A stretch of DNA of 61,881 nt from Ectocarpus siliculosus (lineage: Eukaryota; Sar; Phaeophyceae; Ectocarpales; Ectocarpaceae), in contig FN649727.1 in NCBI GenBank assembly GCA_000310025.1, forward strand, positions 383,715-445,595. The letters are read 5' to 3'. Numbering within the stretch: position 1 is the stretch's first letter; each line of letters opens with the position of its first letter. The notes beneath the pieces were generated by a model. That model saw only the letters and a list, made by a program, of their open reading frames with translations. It was not told where the DNA came from and did no database searches. Below are positions 1-12,468 of the stretch, one piece after another. The position numbers were made by a program, and so were the translations under genes.

Positions 1-14
1 CCCTCCCCCCCCCC

Positions 15-136
15 TTGGCAAAGTAGGAAGGAACGATCGGCCATCGGTGATGGGTCCTGTGGGAACAATGCTCCGTCCTCTCGAAGACGCGTGGTCAATG
101 GTCTAACCGCTAAGGCATGCAAAACATAAGAGTACG
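15..136 (+). mobile_element. LINE 3' end, family A (truncated copy)
   Basis: Near-identical to the 3' end of the LINE fragment at 28759-28884, including the C-terminal codons and the tail ending ...CATAAGAGTACG. Poly-C lies on both sides. It sits in an intron of the gelsolin-type gene just past its last visible exon. Confidence 0.75.
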
Positions 137-157
137 CCCCCCCTCCCCCCTTCTTAC

Positions 158-1490
158 CACAGCGTTGTGCCTCCGCCTTGCCGAAGAAGCCGAGCCCCAC
201 GAATGCCTGCTCAAGAAAACGTGCGGGTCAACCTCCGCCGGTTCGACCTGATTCGCCCAAGGGTCGTCGTCTTCACCCTCCTGCTGGCCCGGCTGCGACT
301 GCCAGCTCTGCCTCCGGCCAGTCGCCGCCAGCCCCCTGTTGTTCTGTTGCTGGTCGGCTTCCTTGAATTTGGTGGAGGTGCCCTGCTTGATCGACTCCTG
401 CCGGGCCTCCAGGAGGCTGCGCCGGCTGAAGGTCCGTGTGGTGGGCTTGTTGAAGGCCTCCGCGCTGCTGCCGCCGGTGCCTTCGAACCGGTCCTGCGTG
501 CGTTGTTAGTTGTAGTAGGCGTACAAAGTTTGGTGTAGCTGGTCGTTGCGAGTTACATGTAGCTGGGTGTACATGTAGTTGGTTGGTAGTTGCTGGTTGT
601 GTACGTGTGTAGTTGTTTTTGTACTTCGAAGTTGGTAGGTCATGCAATTGCTATGGGTGTTGTGGTCACTTTAAAAGCCTTCCGGTCTCTGCTCAGTACC
701 ACCTTCGACCATCCGCACCTTCAACGGGGTCACAGTCTAACTACCCAAATAGGGTATATACACACCTCTATTTTACTTTGTGTACGTAAAAAACAAGAAA
801 ACGTGCGTGGGCGGAAAATAATGTGCGTTTCTCTGAAGGGACCATAGGACCGTCGCTAGCCGGCTGAACAGCGCAAGGGTTACAGAGCCGTCTCTCCCAT
901 GTATGTGGCGGGACAAGAGAACAAACAACGTCTGTGTCTGTGGTAGTGCCCGCGGACTCGTGAGGTTCTTCAGGTGGCGGCGTCGACTGTGCTAACCGAC
1001 TATCGTAGTCGACAACAGGGCGTCCGCCTTCGTGAGAAACAGCAGTCAACCGTACACATGCATAGTCCCACAGAGAGGACGGTCCCTGACCTCGGCACGA
1101 CTGCGCTCACGCTTCCCCCACCCCACCCCGTGTGCGCGAAACTCCTTCTCCGTTTCTCGCCTCCTGGCACCCGTTACCGCACATGACATGACGTAATATA
1201 CCATACCCAATGGAATGATTTCAAAGCTTTAGCTTCATTACTCCACGACGAAGAGGATGCTGAAACCTAAGGATACGTTGTCGGAAAGCTCTCGACAAGA
1301 CGGTTCTAACGCCGGTGTTTTCGGCACCGTCACTACTTTTTTCCTGTCAAGTAATCGAGCTTCGAAAATCGGGCCAGGGGGTGTGATATCTTATGCAACC
1401 TAAGGTAGCCGTATTAGCCGTATACCTTGTTTGTTGCACCTAAAAGGCCAAAATTGGTCAAGAGCTACATAGTATGAGGAACATTAGCAA

Positions 1491-1521
<31 letters not shown>

Positions 1522-4500
1522 CATACCTTGAGCGCCAAGAAGTTTCGCTTCGCGTCCAGCTCCTTGGTCTTGTCCACCACCACCGGCTTGGGCGGCGGCT
1601 TGACCCACGCCTTTCGCCCCGGCGCCCCGCGGCGCTGCGTGGAGCGAGACGCAGGGTCATCCCTAAACACGCCGCTCCGGACCCCTTGCCCCCCGGGTGC
1701 CGCCCCTCGCTCTTCCCAGTATTGAGCCGCTTCCTCGTCGCCCAGCACACGGCCGCGGAGCGCGGACATGTCGCCCAGAGTGCCCTCTTTCTGGTACCAC
1801 AAGAGAGAACAAACACAGAGGGGTGGGTCAGGCTTAGCGACCCGTACTAGTACCAGTGTAGCGACCCCTATAGAGGGAATGCCGAGGCTTTTCACGGCGG
1901 TATAGCGGCTATTTGCCGGGGTCGCGCAGAAACCTTCGAAGGGACTGACCGCCCCCTTCCCGTTGGTGGCTACAAGTAATCCAATCCATCAAAATATTCA
2001 AAGGAAAAAAAAAAATCTCACCGACATCTGCACCACGCGCTGCTCGTACACGTCCTGAAACTTCTTCGCTTCGCCGGGCCCCCCATCGTCCCACGACTGG
2101 AACCTGGCTCGGAAGACAAGGGGCTCCCGGCCCTCCCGAACCTTGATAACCTTCCTCCCCACGGGGAGGGGCTTGTTCCGGCAGTACTCCCCGCAGGCTC
2201 TACAGATGAGGGCGAACTGAGACGAGTCCGCGTGGAGGCCTCGCCACACGTACACGCCTTCCACGGTATCCAACACCGCCACCGTCTTTCGTTTGGGAGT
2301 AGGGGGGGGGGGGTGGTGGAGAAGGAGGAAACAGCCGGCGACGTTGAGACGAACACGACGAGGTAGGGGTGAGAGAGTGTTGGGTGCTTGATACACTCCT
2401 CATGTCTATTTAAATCACGCGAGGTATGGAGTATTAATCCTCCCCCCTGGAATAAGCGCCAAGACGCCTCGACGGTTACATGGGTTTCGCACGCTCGCAG
2501 CAGAGTAAGTGCGCCAGACAATATCACCGCTGTAGCATCACCGCCTCAAGTCAGTGTTATTGTTCCAAGTGCGGTGAAAAAGCTTACACATCCTGTCCAA
2601 ACAAGACTACCGCCACTGTTGTCTCCGCGGCGCATCTCTTCCCCTTGTCCACACGACGAAAGGGCTTGTCAATTCCTCCCCCGCTGGGTTCCATGTTGGT
2701 CCACCTGTTGAGCTAGCAACTACCTTCACTAACCTCCGACAACAGGCATTCCCGCTGCAAGTGCCCCACATGGGTCAGCACCACGTTGCCGGTTCCCGTG
2801 TCCGCCACGTAAAGCTTGGGCACAACCCCAAGGTCTTCGTCGGCATCGAACTCGTCCTCGTCGAACACGCCGTTCCAGTTCGCCCACGCCACCTGTTGTG
2901 GGTTGCGGGGTGTTGTTGCGATGGTGGGTGGCGGGGTGATATTGCTGTTGGCGTAGTGGCGGTGATCGTAGATTTTTGGCGGCGTTGTGAGGTGGATGGG
3001 GGACCTACTGCTGCGGCTGTACAATAGTTAAGGTCTTGTCGATTCAGTCCAACATTGGGGACTGTCTGTGTTTTGTGCGTTTGTTAGCATCGACCGCGCT
3101 AACCGGCTGACCAATGAAAAGTGTGTGTGTGTGTGTGAAGCGGTTTCCAAAGAACGCGTGCGTGCGGGCCATTTGCTATCGGTTCACATAGTGGTTTCTA
3201 ACGTCACCTCTCCCCCCAGCATCTCCGACAAGTCGTCCCAGAGTTGTGCGTGGTCGTCGTAAAGCTCATCTTCCTCCAGGATAGAGACGTTAAAGTCCGC
3301 CGGCATGCAGTAGTACTCCATCAAGGCCATCAAAACCTGCGGGATGAGGAAACGCGGCGGACCGGTTGTGGATCGATGGAAATTAACGACAGGCCACACT
3401 GCAAAGCGCATGGACGCGGAAATGAAAATAAATGCTCCCGAACAGCACACCCAAACAACCGCAGGGCACCCCAACCCAACCTGGGAAAAAACAACAACGA
3501 CGAAACGAATTTACAGAACACCGTTATTCGATACCGCACTAGAGGAGAGCACATATAGGCTGCACGGCACAGTCGAAAGAAGCCTTCAAGACCACAGCGT
3601 GTACAATCAACACCTACTCCAAGAGCAAGGCTTGCGCAGCCTCACAAGAATGTCTAAACGATTGAGCTCAGGTTGCTTCTGAGCAGCATTTTGGCGTGGT
3701 GCCGGTGGCTTAGCCCAATTTCTTACGCCTCCACATGCTGACTGACCCCATTTTTCTACAACGCCTTCTCATAAACAACCATACAGTGGCTCGATTTCTT
3801 CTTGTGAGGGGGGGCCGTGACCGCATGCATGCGAAACACCCACCTTGGCCCCGTGCTCCTGCAGCGCGAGCGTGGCGTGCCTCCCCACCCAGAAGAACAC
3901 GGCCTCGTCGTTGTTGCCCACCCAATCGTCCGTCACGACCGTGCAGATGCACACGAACACGTCCATGGAGTTGAACGACCCCACAGTCGGAGGAACCTGT
4001 CGCAGAGGTTGTCATGTTATGAGGGTCATCCAATCTGATGAACACCGTCGGCGGCCCCGCGGTGTCGACCTACCTATACATTCGCTACCGGCTCTTGCCT
4101 CTCCAGCTGCGGGATTCTCATTCGTGGAAAGTTAGATGTGACGTTTGACGCATCAGCTGTTACTGCTGCTGTTGGTAGCGTCAATGGCTCAACATCTATT
4201 ATTCCGCACGTTGATGATGGCAATGGTTTCACGTCTACCACTCCGCTTCTAGTCCTTGACTTTCAGGCCAAGGCCAAAAAAAGAAAAAAGGATTCGAAAT
4301 GTGAAGGCAAAGAAAGTTGAATATAAATCGTGTGTAGGGTATACCTCTCAATTCCCACACAACAAAAAACAAATCAACGCCTTCCCGCCCTTAAAAGCCA
4401 GAATAACAAAATTAGGTGCTCCGGGTCCCGGAAACGAAGGCAAAAATCAACAGCAAAAGTCGCCAAGAAGTCGCAAACACCTTCCTCATCCATCACCCAA

Positions 4501-7500
4501 CACGACGGATGAACCCCTCCCCCCACGTCTGGTTTGGCACAGCAAACACAAAGAGGATGATGATGACACTACCAGCTCCTGGATCACCCTTGCGAAACGT
4601 AGCCGGGACCGGCGAAAACCAGTTATATATCGCTTGTAGGCATGCGAGAGGTCAATGGTCCAACGACTGCGGCATGCGTTTACATGAACAACCCCCCCCC
4701 CCCTCCCCTCATCTCGCCTGAAAGGTCTGGAACTCCCCCTCCGGCACTCTCTGGACCTTGAACAGCGACACCCTCTTCTCGGGGTTATCTCGCTTCCGCC
4801 ACACTCGGTCGTCCACGATCAGACGCCCGTGATCCCTCCCCTGCCCGAAGAGCCTCCGGAAGTGGAGCGGTTCCTGGCCCTGGGCAATTCGCCCTGGGGG
4901 GTTTTCCGCGTTATTCCCCTGGGGAAGGGGGGGGGGGGGGGGGAGTGTTTGATAAACACGGGTCGCGAGGGGTTGATATGACAAGAATCATAACGGGGGG
5001 ATCGGCCGACCTCTCTCGAAAGGTCGGAATCGAAACGTCGGAATCGCGTCAACGTTTACTGAACGTGTTGTGTTGCATTGCTTTCGGGGGACGGTTCGGG
5101 GGCGGGGGCGGGGGGACAAGAAAATGAGGCCACGGCGGTGACACGGACAAGGGTTGGTGGGTAGGTGGAACGCGGACAAGTGGGCTTCCGGCATAGGGCC
5201 CTCCATGTGGAAACCTTGTAACACCTCCCCCCCCCCCCTCACCGATGCAGGAACATCAACCAATTACAATGTAGGCCTGTCGCAGGACGCCCCCGTTAGC
5301 TTGAGCAACACGAAGCACGTGGAAGTTGGGAAGAGAAGGTGTTGCGAAGAGGTCAGAGACGGGTACAAAACGTCAAGTCAACCGCCACCCGCTTCACAAG
5401 CTACCCCCAGCGGTCCCCGGTGCATGCGTGCATACGGGCAAGCCGTGTGTAAGTAAACCTTGGGAATTGTGACAGGCAGTCCTCCCAGGTCTTCGGGACA
5501 AGTGATTCTCATCTGCCTGGATAGCATCTCGTAGGAACCCCTGGGCATCGCGCTTTGTAAGCCCCCCCCCCCCCTTCGAGGACAACGCGCCCCCTCGTTG
5601 ACCGAAATATCTGAGCAAGATGAGGGTGCTAGTTGTTTCCACGGGGACGACGAGCAACCAGCGCAAGCGTCGCCTCTCCATGCCCCCCCCGTTTTACTTG
5701 CCAGCCAGCAGGTACGTGCGTTCTCTGTCGATAAGCTTCCAACCCAAACCGTGGTAAACTGAAAAGCAAAACTGTAAGCACAAAACGCTACAGCTTGCCT
5801 TGCGAGCTGGGAACAAGAGCAGACGTACCCGACCGGCCGGCACACACACACACCATCAACGTGACCACGCACCTTCTGCCATTCCGGCAACATGCTCTTG
5901 GCGAGCTCGAGCTTCCAGAGCACCCAGTCGCTCTTCTTTGACCTAGCCCCCGCCCAGAAATAGATCAAGAACCGCGGCTGCGCGCCCCCGCCCTCCTCGC
6001 TGCCGCTACCGTCGTCGCTGCTCTCTCCGCCCGACTCATCTTCGTCACTCGTGAGGGTGACGGACATCCCGCCCGAGCCAACCTCGTCCGATTCCCCATC
6101 GCTCGCGACAACGCGCGAAGGCCTCTTGCCGTTGCTCCTTCTCTTCCTTCCGCCCGCGATGTCTTCCTCCTCCGCGGTATCGTAGTCTTCGTCCTCTTCC
6201 CGCGGGACTTCCATCCTCTCCAAGTCCTCGTCATCGCTGTCGCCGGAGGAGTCCCTCCTGGGTCGACGGCCGTCATTCTTCGCGGCCGGCTGCAGAGACC
6301 CCGCCATGCTCTCGCGCCTCATCTCCGCAAACATCGTCTTCCGCTTGCTGCTGCTGGGGGGTTCAACAACCCACCCCCCTCCCTTCTTCCCTCCCTCCGA
6401 TGGCGCCACCCCGCCTCCTCCGTTAGCGTGGTGCCCCCCCGACTTGCCCTTCCCTTTCGTTGGCCGCGGTCTCCCGCTCGCGGAGCCATCACGGTCGTCA
6501 TCGCTCAAGTCTTCGCGGCCGTCCAGGCCGGACAGCAGCGAATCGTTGTCCGACAAGCTGTCGCCGTCTTGGTCGTCTTCGTCCGACTCCTCTTCGCTGT
6601 CGTCGTATCTGCCGCCCGACGCATCGTGGCCGTACAGGAACACGTAGCTGCCAGCGGAACAGGGTCCCCGGGAAATGGGAATGGGGGGGGGGGGGTCAAG
6701 TGTCCCTTCCCTTATAAATGTACACCCCCGACACCAAAAAAAAAAAAAAAAAACATTTCCATTTCCATTAACTATTGCACATACCATCCCCGAACGTCGG
6801 TAGTGGTTGGGGTAAACTTACAACTAAAATGCTTGTTTTGGACCACCCTGCGTGTTTCTTGCAATGCTCCCCTTCAAAAAAGCCCATCCTTGTCATGCTG
6901 GCGTGTACCGATGGACGCCAACGGCTGCTGTGTGTTTGTACCGCGTGGAACGCAGCTATGCCAAGGCAGGCCACCCGCAGAGCTAACAGACGCCTTCTTC
7001 CTCTTCGCAAAAAACACGCCCCTTTCCTGGGTGCCCTTCCGTCAGCTGCAGACAGCACCTCTCGTCACAACAAAAAGAGACATATGCCACACGCACACAC
7101 ATCACCTGTGAGAGCTCTGCACGTGCCCAAACTCCTCCTCAGGCACGGACACAAGGCCCCTCGGGTGCACCCGCCACATGAGCAGCTCTCCGAAGCCATC
7201 GTCCTCCCCGGCACCAGCGTCTTCCACGGCGGAGTCAGCGGGGTGCGGGAGGTCCACCTCCAGCCCCTCCAGGAGAACAGCGGTAGACTTAACCTGCACT
7301 TCCGACTCCGGGTCGTGCTTCACCTCGGCGATCGTCCGGATGGACTTGTGGAACAGCGTCATGTCGTTCTTCGGCCCACCTCCCCCCTTCCCCCTCCTCT
7401 GCCTCGCGGCGCCCCAGTCGAAAAACTTGACCCGGAACAGGAAAGGTTCACGGTCGTCCCGCACGTGGGTGATCTCCTCCGCCCACCGCGGGCGCGCCAC

Positions 7501-10500
7501 CGCGTGGACGAGCTGGTGGGCAACCTTGCCGGCGCCGATGCGGGCCATGCGGTCAGCCTTGTCCCCGATCCAGACGAATACCTCGGTGAATACGTCCAGG
7601 ATGAATGCGGCGTCTCCCTCCAGCATCGACAGCATGGGTGCCCCGTCCTGTGGGGGGGGTTCAGGGTCGAAAAATAAGGGTCGGCGTGGTGACGCAAGTC
7701 TGGGCTGCGATACCTGTCAAGGTGGTCATCAACGATGACATACCTGAGTCGAGACTCGCTGTGCCTCCTGCTCCGTCTCTCTCCATGCCTCTTGTCTCTG
7801 TGTGTGTCTTTCTTGTTAGGATCGATCGCGCTAATCGGTCTCTCCCTCTCTTTCTCTTCTGTGCACGTCCTTTCTACCTCCCGTCCCCCCAGCACCATCA
7901 CTCCCACACACACCTGTTCCGGCTCAAGCTCATCCCCGCCGACCTCCTGGATGTACTCCCTGCTCGTGCACGCCACCAGCGACAGCTGGAGCCCGCCCTC
8001 CGCCTGGGTCACCCGGAACAGCGACACGGCAGGTCCCGCCCCCTCCGCGCTCGCCCCCATGAGCGACATCCGCCTCTGCTCCGCCCCTTCCTCCTCCGCC
8101 CCATGCTCGTCTCCCTCCGCCGCGCGCACCTGCAGCTCCAGCAGTCGCTGCTTCCGGGCGCGGTCGAGGATGCGCCGCAGTTCCGGAGGCTCGTCGTCTT
8201 CGTCCACTTGCACCACCTGTTCCAGGGATATCGTTTTCGGTTGATCCGGTTCGATAGAGGTGGACGGACACCGCACGAAAGAAAACAAGCGTGAGAGTGG
8301 CAAAAAAAGGGGTTGATTTTGATTCAAACAGCTGCGACAACGGTACGGTGGGTGGGAGGCGCAACAGCAGTAAAAAATCAGCAGCGCGGAAGGAAAAGCA
8401 ATCGGGTCCAAAAGGCAAAAGACCAGACAGGAGAGGCTAAAAAGCGAGAGAAGGTTGAGCGACATCCTGTACCTTCTGTCTGTGCCTTTTTCTGGGACTG
8501 ACTGTAAGGCGAACGTGGAGGTCAACACGGCCGTCAAACACCAACACTTCCTAATGCAACAGAATATAACGACGCCCCTAGGCCTATAACCCCAGCACCA
8601 CCGATACGCATCATGCTACCACAGCAGTGCACCCTCCCCTCACGGGCCCCCAGATACATGGGGCCTTTAGAAGCGCTCTCCGTTTTAGACGGTCGCTCTT
8701 GAGATTGATGTCGTTTCCTTGGTGAGAACCGGTTAAGCGCCGTCGATGCCAACAAAAAACATGCATGCACACACACTTTCCCGTCTTACGTCCCGCTATA
8801 CACGACTGACGTCTTACCTTCATTGGTCAGCCGGTTAGGGCCGTCGATGCCAATTCAAAACACCCACACACCTGGCCGCCCTTGGGGCAGTCCGCCTTAA
8901 GCCTGGTGGCCGCCTCGAGCCCGAAACCACGGTGCTTGAACGTCGACATGGTCCCGAACCACAGGTAGACGTGACCATTCCGGTCGTCCACAAGGAGCAC
9001 GCGCTCGTTGCCCAGCTGGTCCTCGTCTAGGTCGATTCTCCCCACGGTAAAGGACGAGTGTAACGGCGGCCGGTTACACCGCTCCGGCTGGGAGGTTCCG
9101 TCGCTGCCGTCGCTCCCCGAGGTACGCATACGTACCGAGTACATGATCGGGGGCTGTTCGTTCCACTTCTTCACCTGGAGACGGAACAGAAAGTGAGAAG
9201 AAGGGTGGGGCAAAGTGCGTCAAGTACACAAGGGAGAGCGGTGGTGGGGGGATGGGATCGAGATGCCACCCAGGATGATGAAAATATGTCATGTGTGCAC
9301 GGAGAAAACATGTTTTCGACCCGTGACGAAAAACACGCATGTACAAGCTTGAAGAACGAGTGTGAGAGAGACGAGCGGATTGCCTCAACTAGTACCAGGT
9401 AACTCGTGCTTCGGAAAGAGAGTCAAACCTGTCCACCCCATTCCCCGCCCCTGTCCCCCCTCTTGGTGATGTGAGAGCCTGGTCCGGTGAGAACCCGGCG
9501 TGCTCCGTCCCGGCTTTGTAGGGATGCGAGGTCAATGGTCCAACGACTACGGCATGCACGACTATGAGTATGAGTACAACCCCGTCCCCCCTCACCCAGC
9601 GGACTTCCTCTCCTTACTAATCTCACCCCGCCCCCGCCCCCGCCCCTCCCAGCGCCGCACCTTGCTCAACACCCGGGCTCCGGACTCTTCCTCTGCCACC
9701 GTAACCTCATCGAACAACACCAGGAACTCCGGGCTCTCCTGTCCCTCGTCCTCTCTCCGTATCGAACAGGGTCCCGGCAGGGCTCTCCTCAGCTCCACGG
9801 CCTTGATGCAGGCCACCGTGCCCTTGTCCATGGACGCCTTGGAACCCACCCAGTAGAACAGGGTGCGGGTGATCCCGGTCGCGGCGCCCCCGACGTCTCC
9901 GGAGATCTCGTGGACGGCGTGCATCACCAGGTACACGTCGCCGTTGTTGAAGTGACCCATGTCGACCTCGTCCACTCTCCTCAGGGTGGTCTTGGTTACC
10001 TGCGACGAGCCAGAGGGCGGTCGTTGCAACGTGATTTTTCGGGAAAAGGTAGCAGGGGGGGGGGGAGGACGTACAGCTGGGTTCCGAGATCGTCTGGCGT
10101 CTACAGCCAAGGACGTGCGCCGTCATACGCACGACCAGCACACCGATACCATTGTGGATACGTGATAATATATGCAAAACTCTTGAAGCATCGCGGTGAT
10201 CAAAACCGAGCCAAGCCATGTGGCCGACACTGCTAAACCCCGCATGGCACTGTTCTAGCAGTCAGGCTCCGTGGTCGTTCATGTTTTTCTCCAAGGGAGG
10301 CGCCATGTGAAGCACTGGAAGCAACAAATCTCCAGGCAAAGCTCGAGAGACAGAGAGAGAAGTTTCACGGACGGGGCGGCACAGAGCACACGGCGACGCA
10401 TGAAGAAAACTACGGAACCCCCCCCAAAGAGGGTCCCACAGCCTTCGGACGCGAAACAAGAGAAAGGGATCTCGCACAAGGGCAGCAGCAGTACCCTTGA

Positions 10501-11759
10501 GAACCGACCTCCACACCTGAAACACAACGACGCAAGGCCCTGTAGCCTCCGACCGCGAGAGAAGCTCGTCCTTCTGGGCAAGGTAGGTCGTCTGCATCCC
10601 CCCTCCCCCGTTCCCGTCGTCATCGTCATCGTCGGAGTCGTAGCCCGCCCCGCCCGCCCCGCCTCCCTCGCCCGGGTTACTGCCCAGGAGGTCTGTCACC
10701 GTCATCAGGGCCTCCGTCCACTCTTCCTGTTCGGCCGCGGTGTCAGTCCTGGCTATTATCGTCTCGCCACCCTCGCAATCGATCAGCAGGCCGCGGTTGT
10801 AGGGCTTGCTGAACTCTGCCTCCCACGGGCGAACCGCTCGGATGATGTTGGTTTCCTGAGACAACGTGGTCGTGTTTTTACGAGAGGGGTGTACAGATGA
10901 CATCACAGCGAAGGGTGTCGGGCCCGTTCGAGACATTTCTGGAAGTTCGAGACATTTCTCGGAGAGCCGTTTCGTTGGGGTCGCCTTGAAAACCACTCCT
11001 AGAAGGAACAGTTATCCCAGCACCAGCAACGGTTACAAAGCTAGCAACAAATGTAGGTTTCTAAGCTAACGACAAACGTAACCTTTCGGGGGTCAGATAG
11101 TCTAGATGCATGCGAGCCCACCACAAAAAAGCAGCTATCGATTACAAGACCGCAAAAAACAAGACACACGAGTATGCATACCTCGACTTGTTGTTGTTGT
11201 TGTTGTCTTCACATTGAAAACAGTTCCGGTCTCCGCTCAGTACCTTCTAATGTCCGTACTGGTCCAACTGACGCGGACACCTTCCGTGGTCACAAGCCAA
11301 CTATTAAAAGGGGTACACCTTTCGAGTACAACAGCAATTGCATGTAAACCTATCCGTATCGTGTCTGCAAGGAAACAAAAAAAGAATGGAGACGACAAAA
11401 AAACTACAAAAAAACGCTTCTTCGATAGAGATGGATTCGTTAAGTCATACTGACTTCTTTACATCCTCAGATGGCTCTAGCACTCTCGTGACCACGGGCT
11501 GAGAGTCTTTGCTAGATTTTGGCATTTAGCAATTGGCATACGGTTTAATGTGAAGACAACAACAACAACAACAACAACTGACAAAATAAGAAGAAAAAAA
11601 AACAATGCTCACCACGGGATCCTCGTGGTCCGCATACTGCCTCTTGCCGGCGAAACACCGGAGGATGTTGCCGTGCACCGTGCAGAACTGTCGAGACCAA
11701 GATGACGTCGCCGCCCCGACCAGCTTGAAACGCTTCGTCAGGTACCCATTATGCCGCAC
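158..11759 (-). CDS. PH-domain gelsolin/villin-like actin-binding protein, six gelsolin repeats (partial, continues past left edge)
   Basis: Gelsolin-fold proteins sever, cap or bundle actin filaments; the PH domain suggests membrane or phosphoinositide targeting (inference). Exons, 5' to 3': 11613-11759, 10517-10855, 9661-9999, 8872-9174, 7914-8216, 7106-7647, 5873-6647, 4718-4918, 3844-3996, 3208-3336, 2734-2892, 2022-2285, 1527-1790, 158-493. Intron phases agree throughout, giving about 1,418 codons. The PH domain spans the first two exons (NGYLTKRF; later EEWTEALMTVTDLL). G1 is exon 3 (NNGDVYLVM, FYWVGS, SPEFLVLF), G2 exon 4, G3 exons 5-6 (FILDVFTEVFVWIG), G4 exons 6-8 (SYVFLYGH ... FLIYFWAG), G5 exons 8-10 (NSMDVFVC, FFWVGR, LGGE), G6 exons 11-12 (PKLYVAD, VYVWRG, GREPLVF). 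The last exon is Gln/Ser-rich and ends at a donor (gtaaga), so a headpiece may lie outside the window. G4 carries a roughly 190-residue acidic Ser/Asp/Glu/Lys insert. The first exon with the start Met was not found. Confidence 0.9.
661..770 (+). repeat. Dispersed repeat related to the core of the 11188 element
   Basis: Shares TTCCGGTCTC.GCTCAGTACC, ACCTTC, GGTCACA and a TATACACACC-like end with 11211-11330, but has no inverted ends. Confidence 0.5.
1494..1522 (+). repeat. (CAG)n microsatellite beside a splice donor
   Basis: About nine CAG units. On the coding (minus) strand the run is (CTG)n starting right after the donor gtatgg of the exon 1527-1790. Confidence 0.8.
3070..3138 (+). repeat. 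D-arm-like short repeat with (TG)n
   Basis: GCATCGACCGCGCTAACCGG followed by CTGACCAATGAAAAG and then a (TG)n run. The reverse complement reads TTGGTCAGCCGGTTAGCGCG, like a tRNA D arm. Related copies lie at 7795-7850 (+), 8711-8775 (-), 8819-8875 (-), 35878-35950 (-) and 43413-43500 (+). Confidence 0.6.
4634..4690 (+). mobile_element. LINE 3' tail, family B (short remnant)
   Basis: Carries TTGTAGGCATGCGAGAGG and the conserved GGTCAATGGTCCAACGACT, followed directly by a C tract. It lies in an intron of the gelsolin-type gene next to the GC-donor exon. Confidence 0.6.
8711..8875 (-). repeat. Two D-arm-like short repeats in tandem
   Basis: Two copies of the TGGTCAGCCGGTTAG..CCGTCGATGCCAA block, each followed by a CA-rich run, lie directly beside the donor of the 8872 exon. 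Confidence 0.6.
9472..9577 (+). mobile_element. LINE 3' tail, family B
   Basis: Starts CTTGGTGATGTGAGAGCC and ends ...TATGAGTATGAGTAC before a C-rich run. It matches the copies at 24951, 26344 and 28179. It is intronic in the gelsolin-type gene. Confidence 0.7.
11188..11579. repeat. Foldback repeat with (TTG)n-CTTCACATT termini
   Basis: The left end reads (TTG)n then TCTTCACATTGAAAA; the right end is its inverse, TTTAATGTGAAGA then (CAA)n. Its interior near 11211-11330 resembles 661-770 (TTCCGGTCTC.GCTCAGTACC, GGTCACA, GTACACC). It lies in the intron inside the PH domain. Confidence 0.55.
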
Positions 11760-12468
11760 CTATGCATCAATATATGGGTATTCGTGTACAGAAAAACACG
11801 AGACGGCAGTACATAGCAAGACGAACTTTTAGCTATGCATGCCTTGGTGTGTATACATTGACAGCTGTGGTCGGATTGGATGAGAGGTTCACGAGCACCT
11901 GCGTTGCTCGCTATACACTCGACTTTGCTTGGTACACCTGTAGCGCTACTGCTGCGGGTTGTTGCATATGTCGGTCTACCAACTCCCAACAGAAGGGAGA
12001 ACCAGAACGCCTCGACAACTAATAAGCTCGCGTTCCCGTGTTGCCTGCCGGGACACTGTACCGTGTTTCCCACGGTACAAGGACCGAGAAGCGAGACACT
12101 TGCCAACGGGCTACCGGTACGCCATCGGTAGAGCATGATCGGGCGAATGTGTTAAAGATACATCCTATGCACGCCGGAAAACGAAAAAATCAGAATTGTC
12201 CTGCTCTCCAGTGGCAGCAGCATTACATACGAAAGTCCCCAGTTGATTTCGACGCCGTCGGCGTGTGCAGGTTGCCAATATGGGACGAATGTGCAAATAG
12301 CTAAACTGTCCGCTGAGACGTTCGATTTCCAATGACACGCACTTCGTGACTTTTTTTCTGTGAGTTGCGCTAATCCTCCTGGTACCCAGTTAGTTACAGG
12401 TTAGGGTCCAGAAAAGATCGCGTCCGCTCACTGGGAGAGGCTGTACAGCAGTCCCGAGGGTCGAAGGC

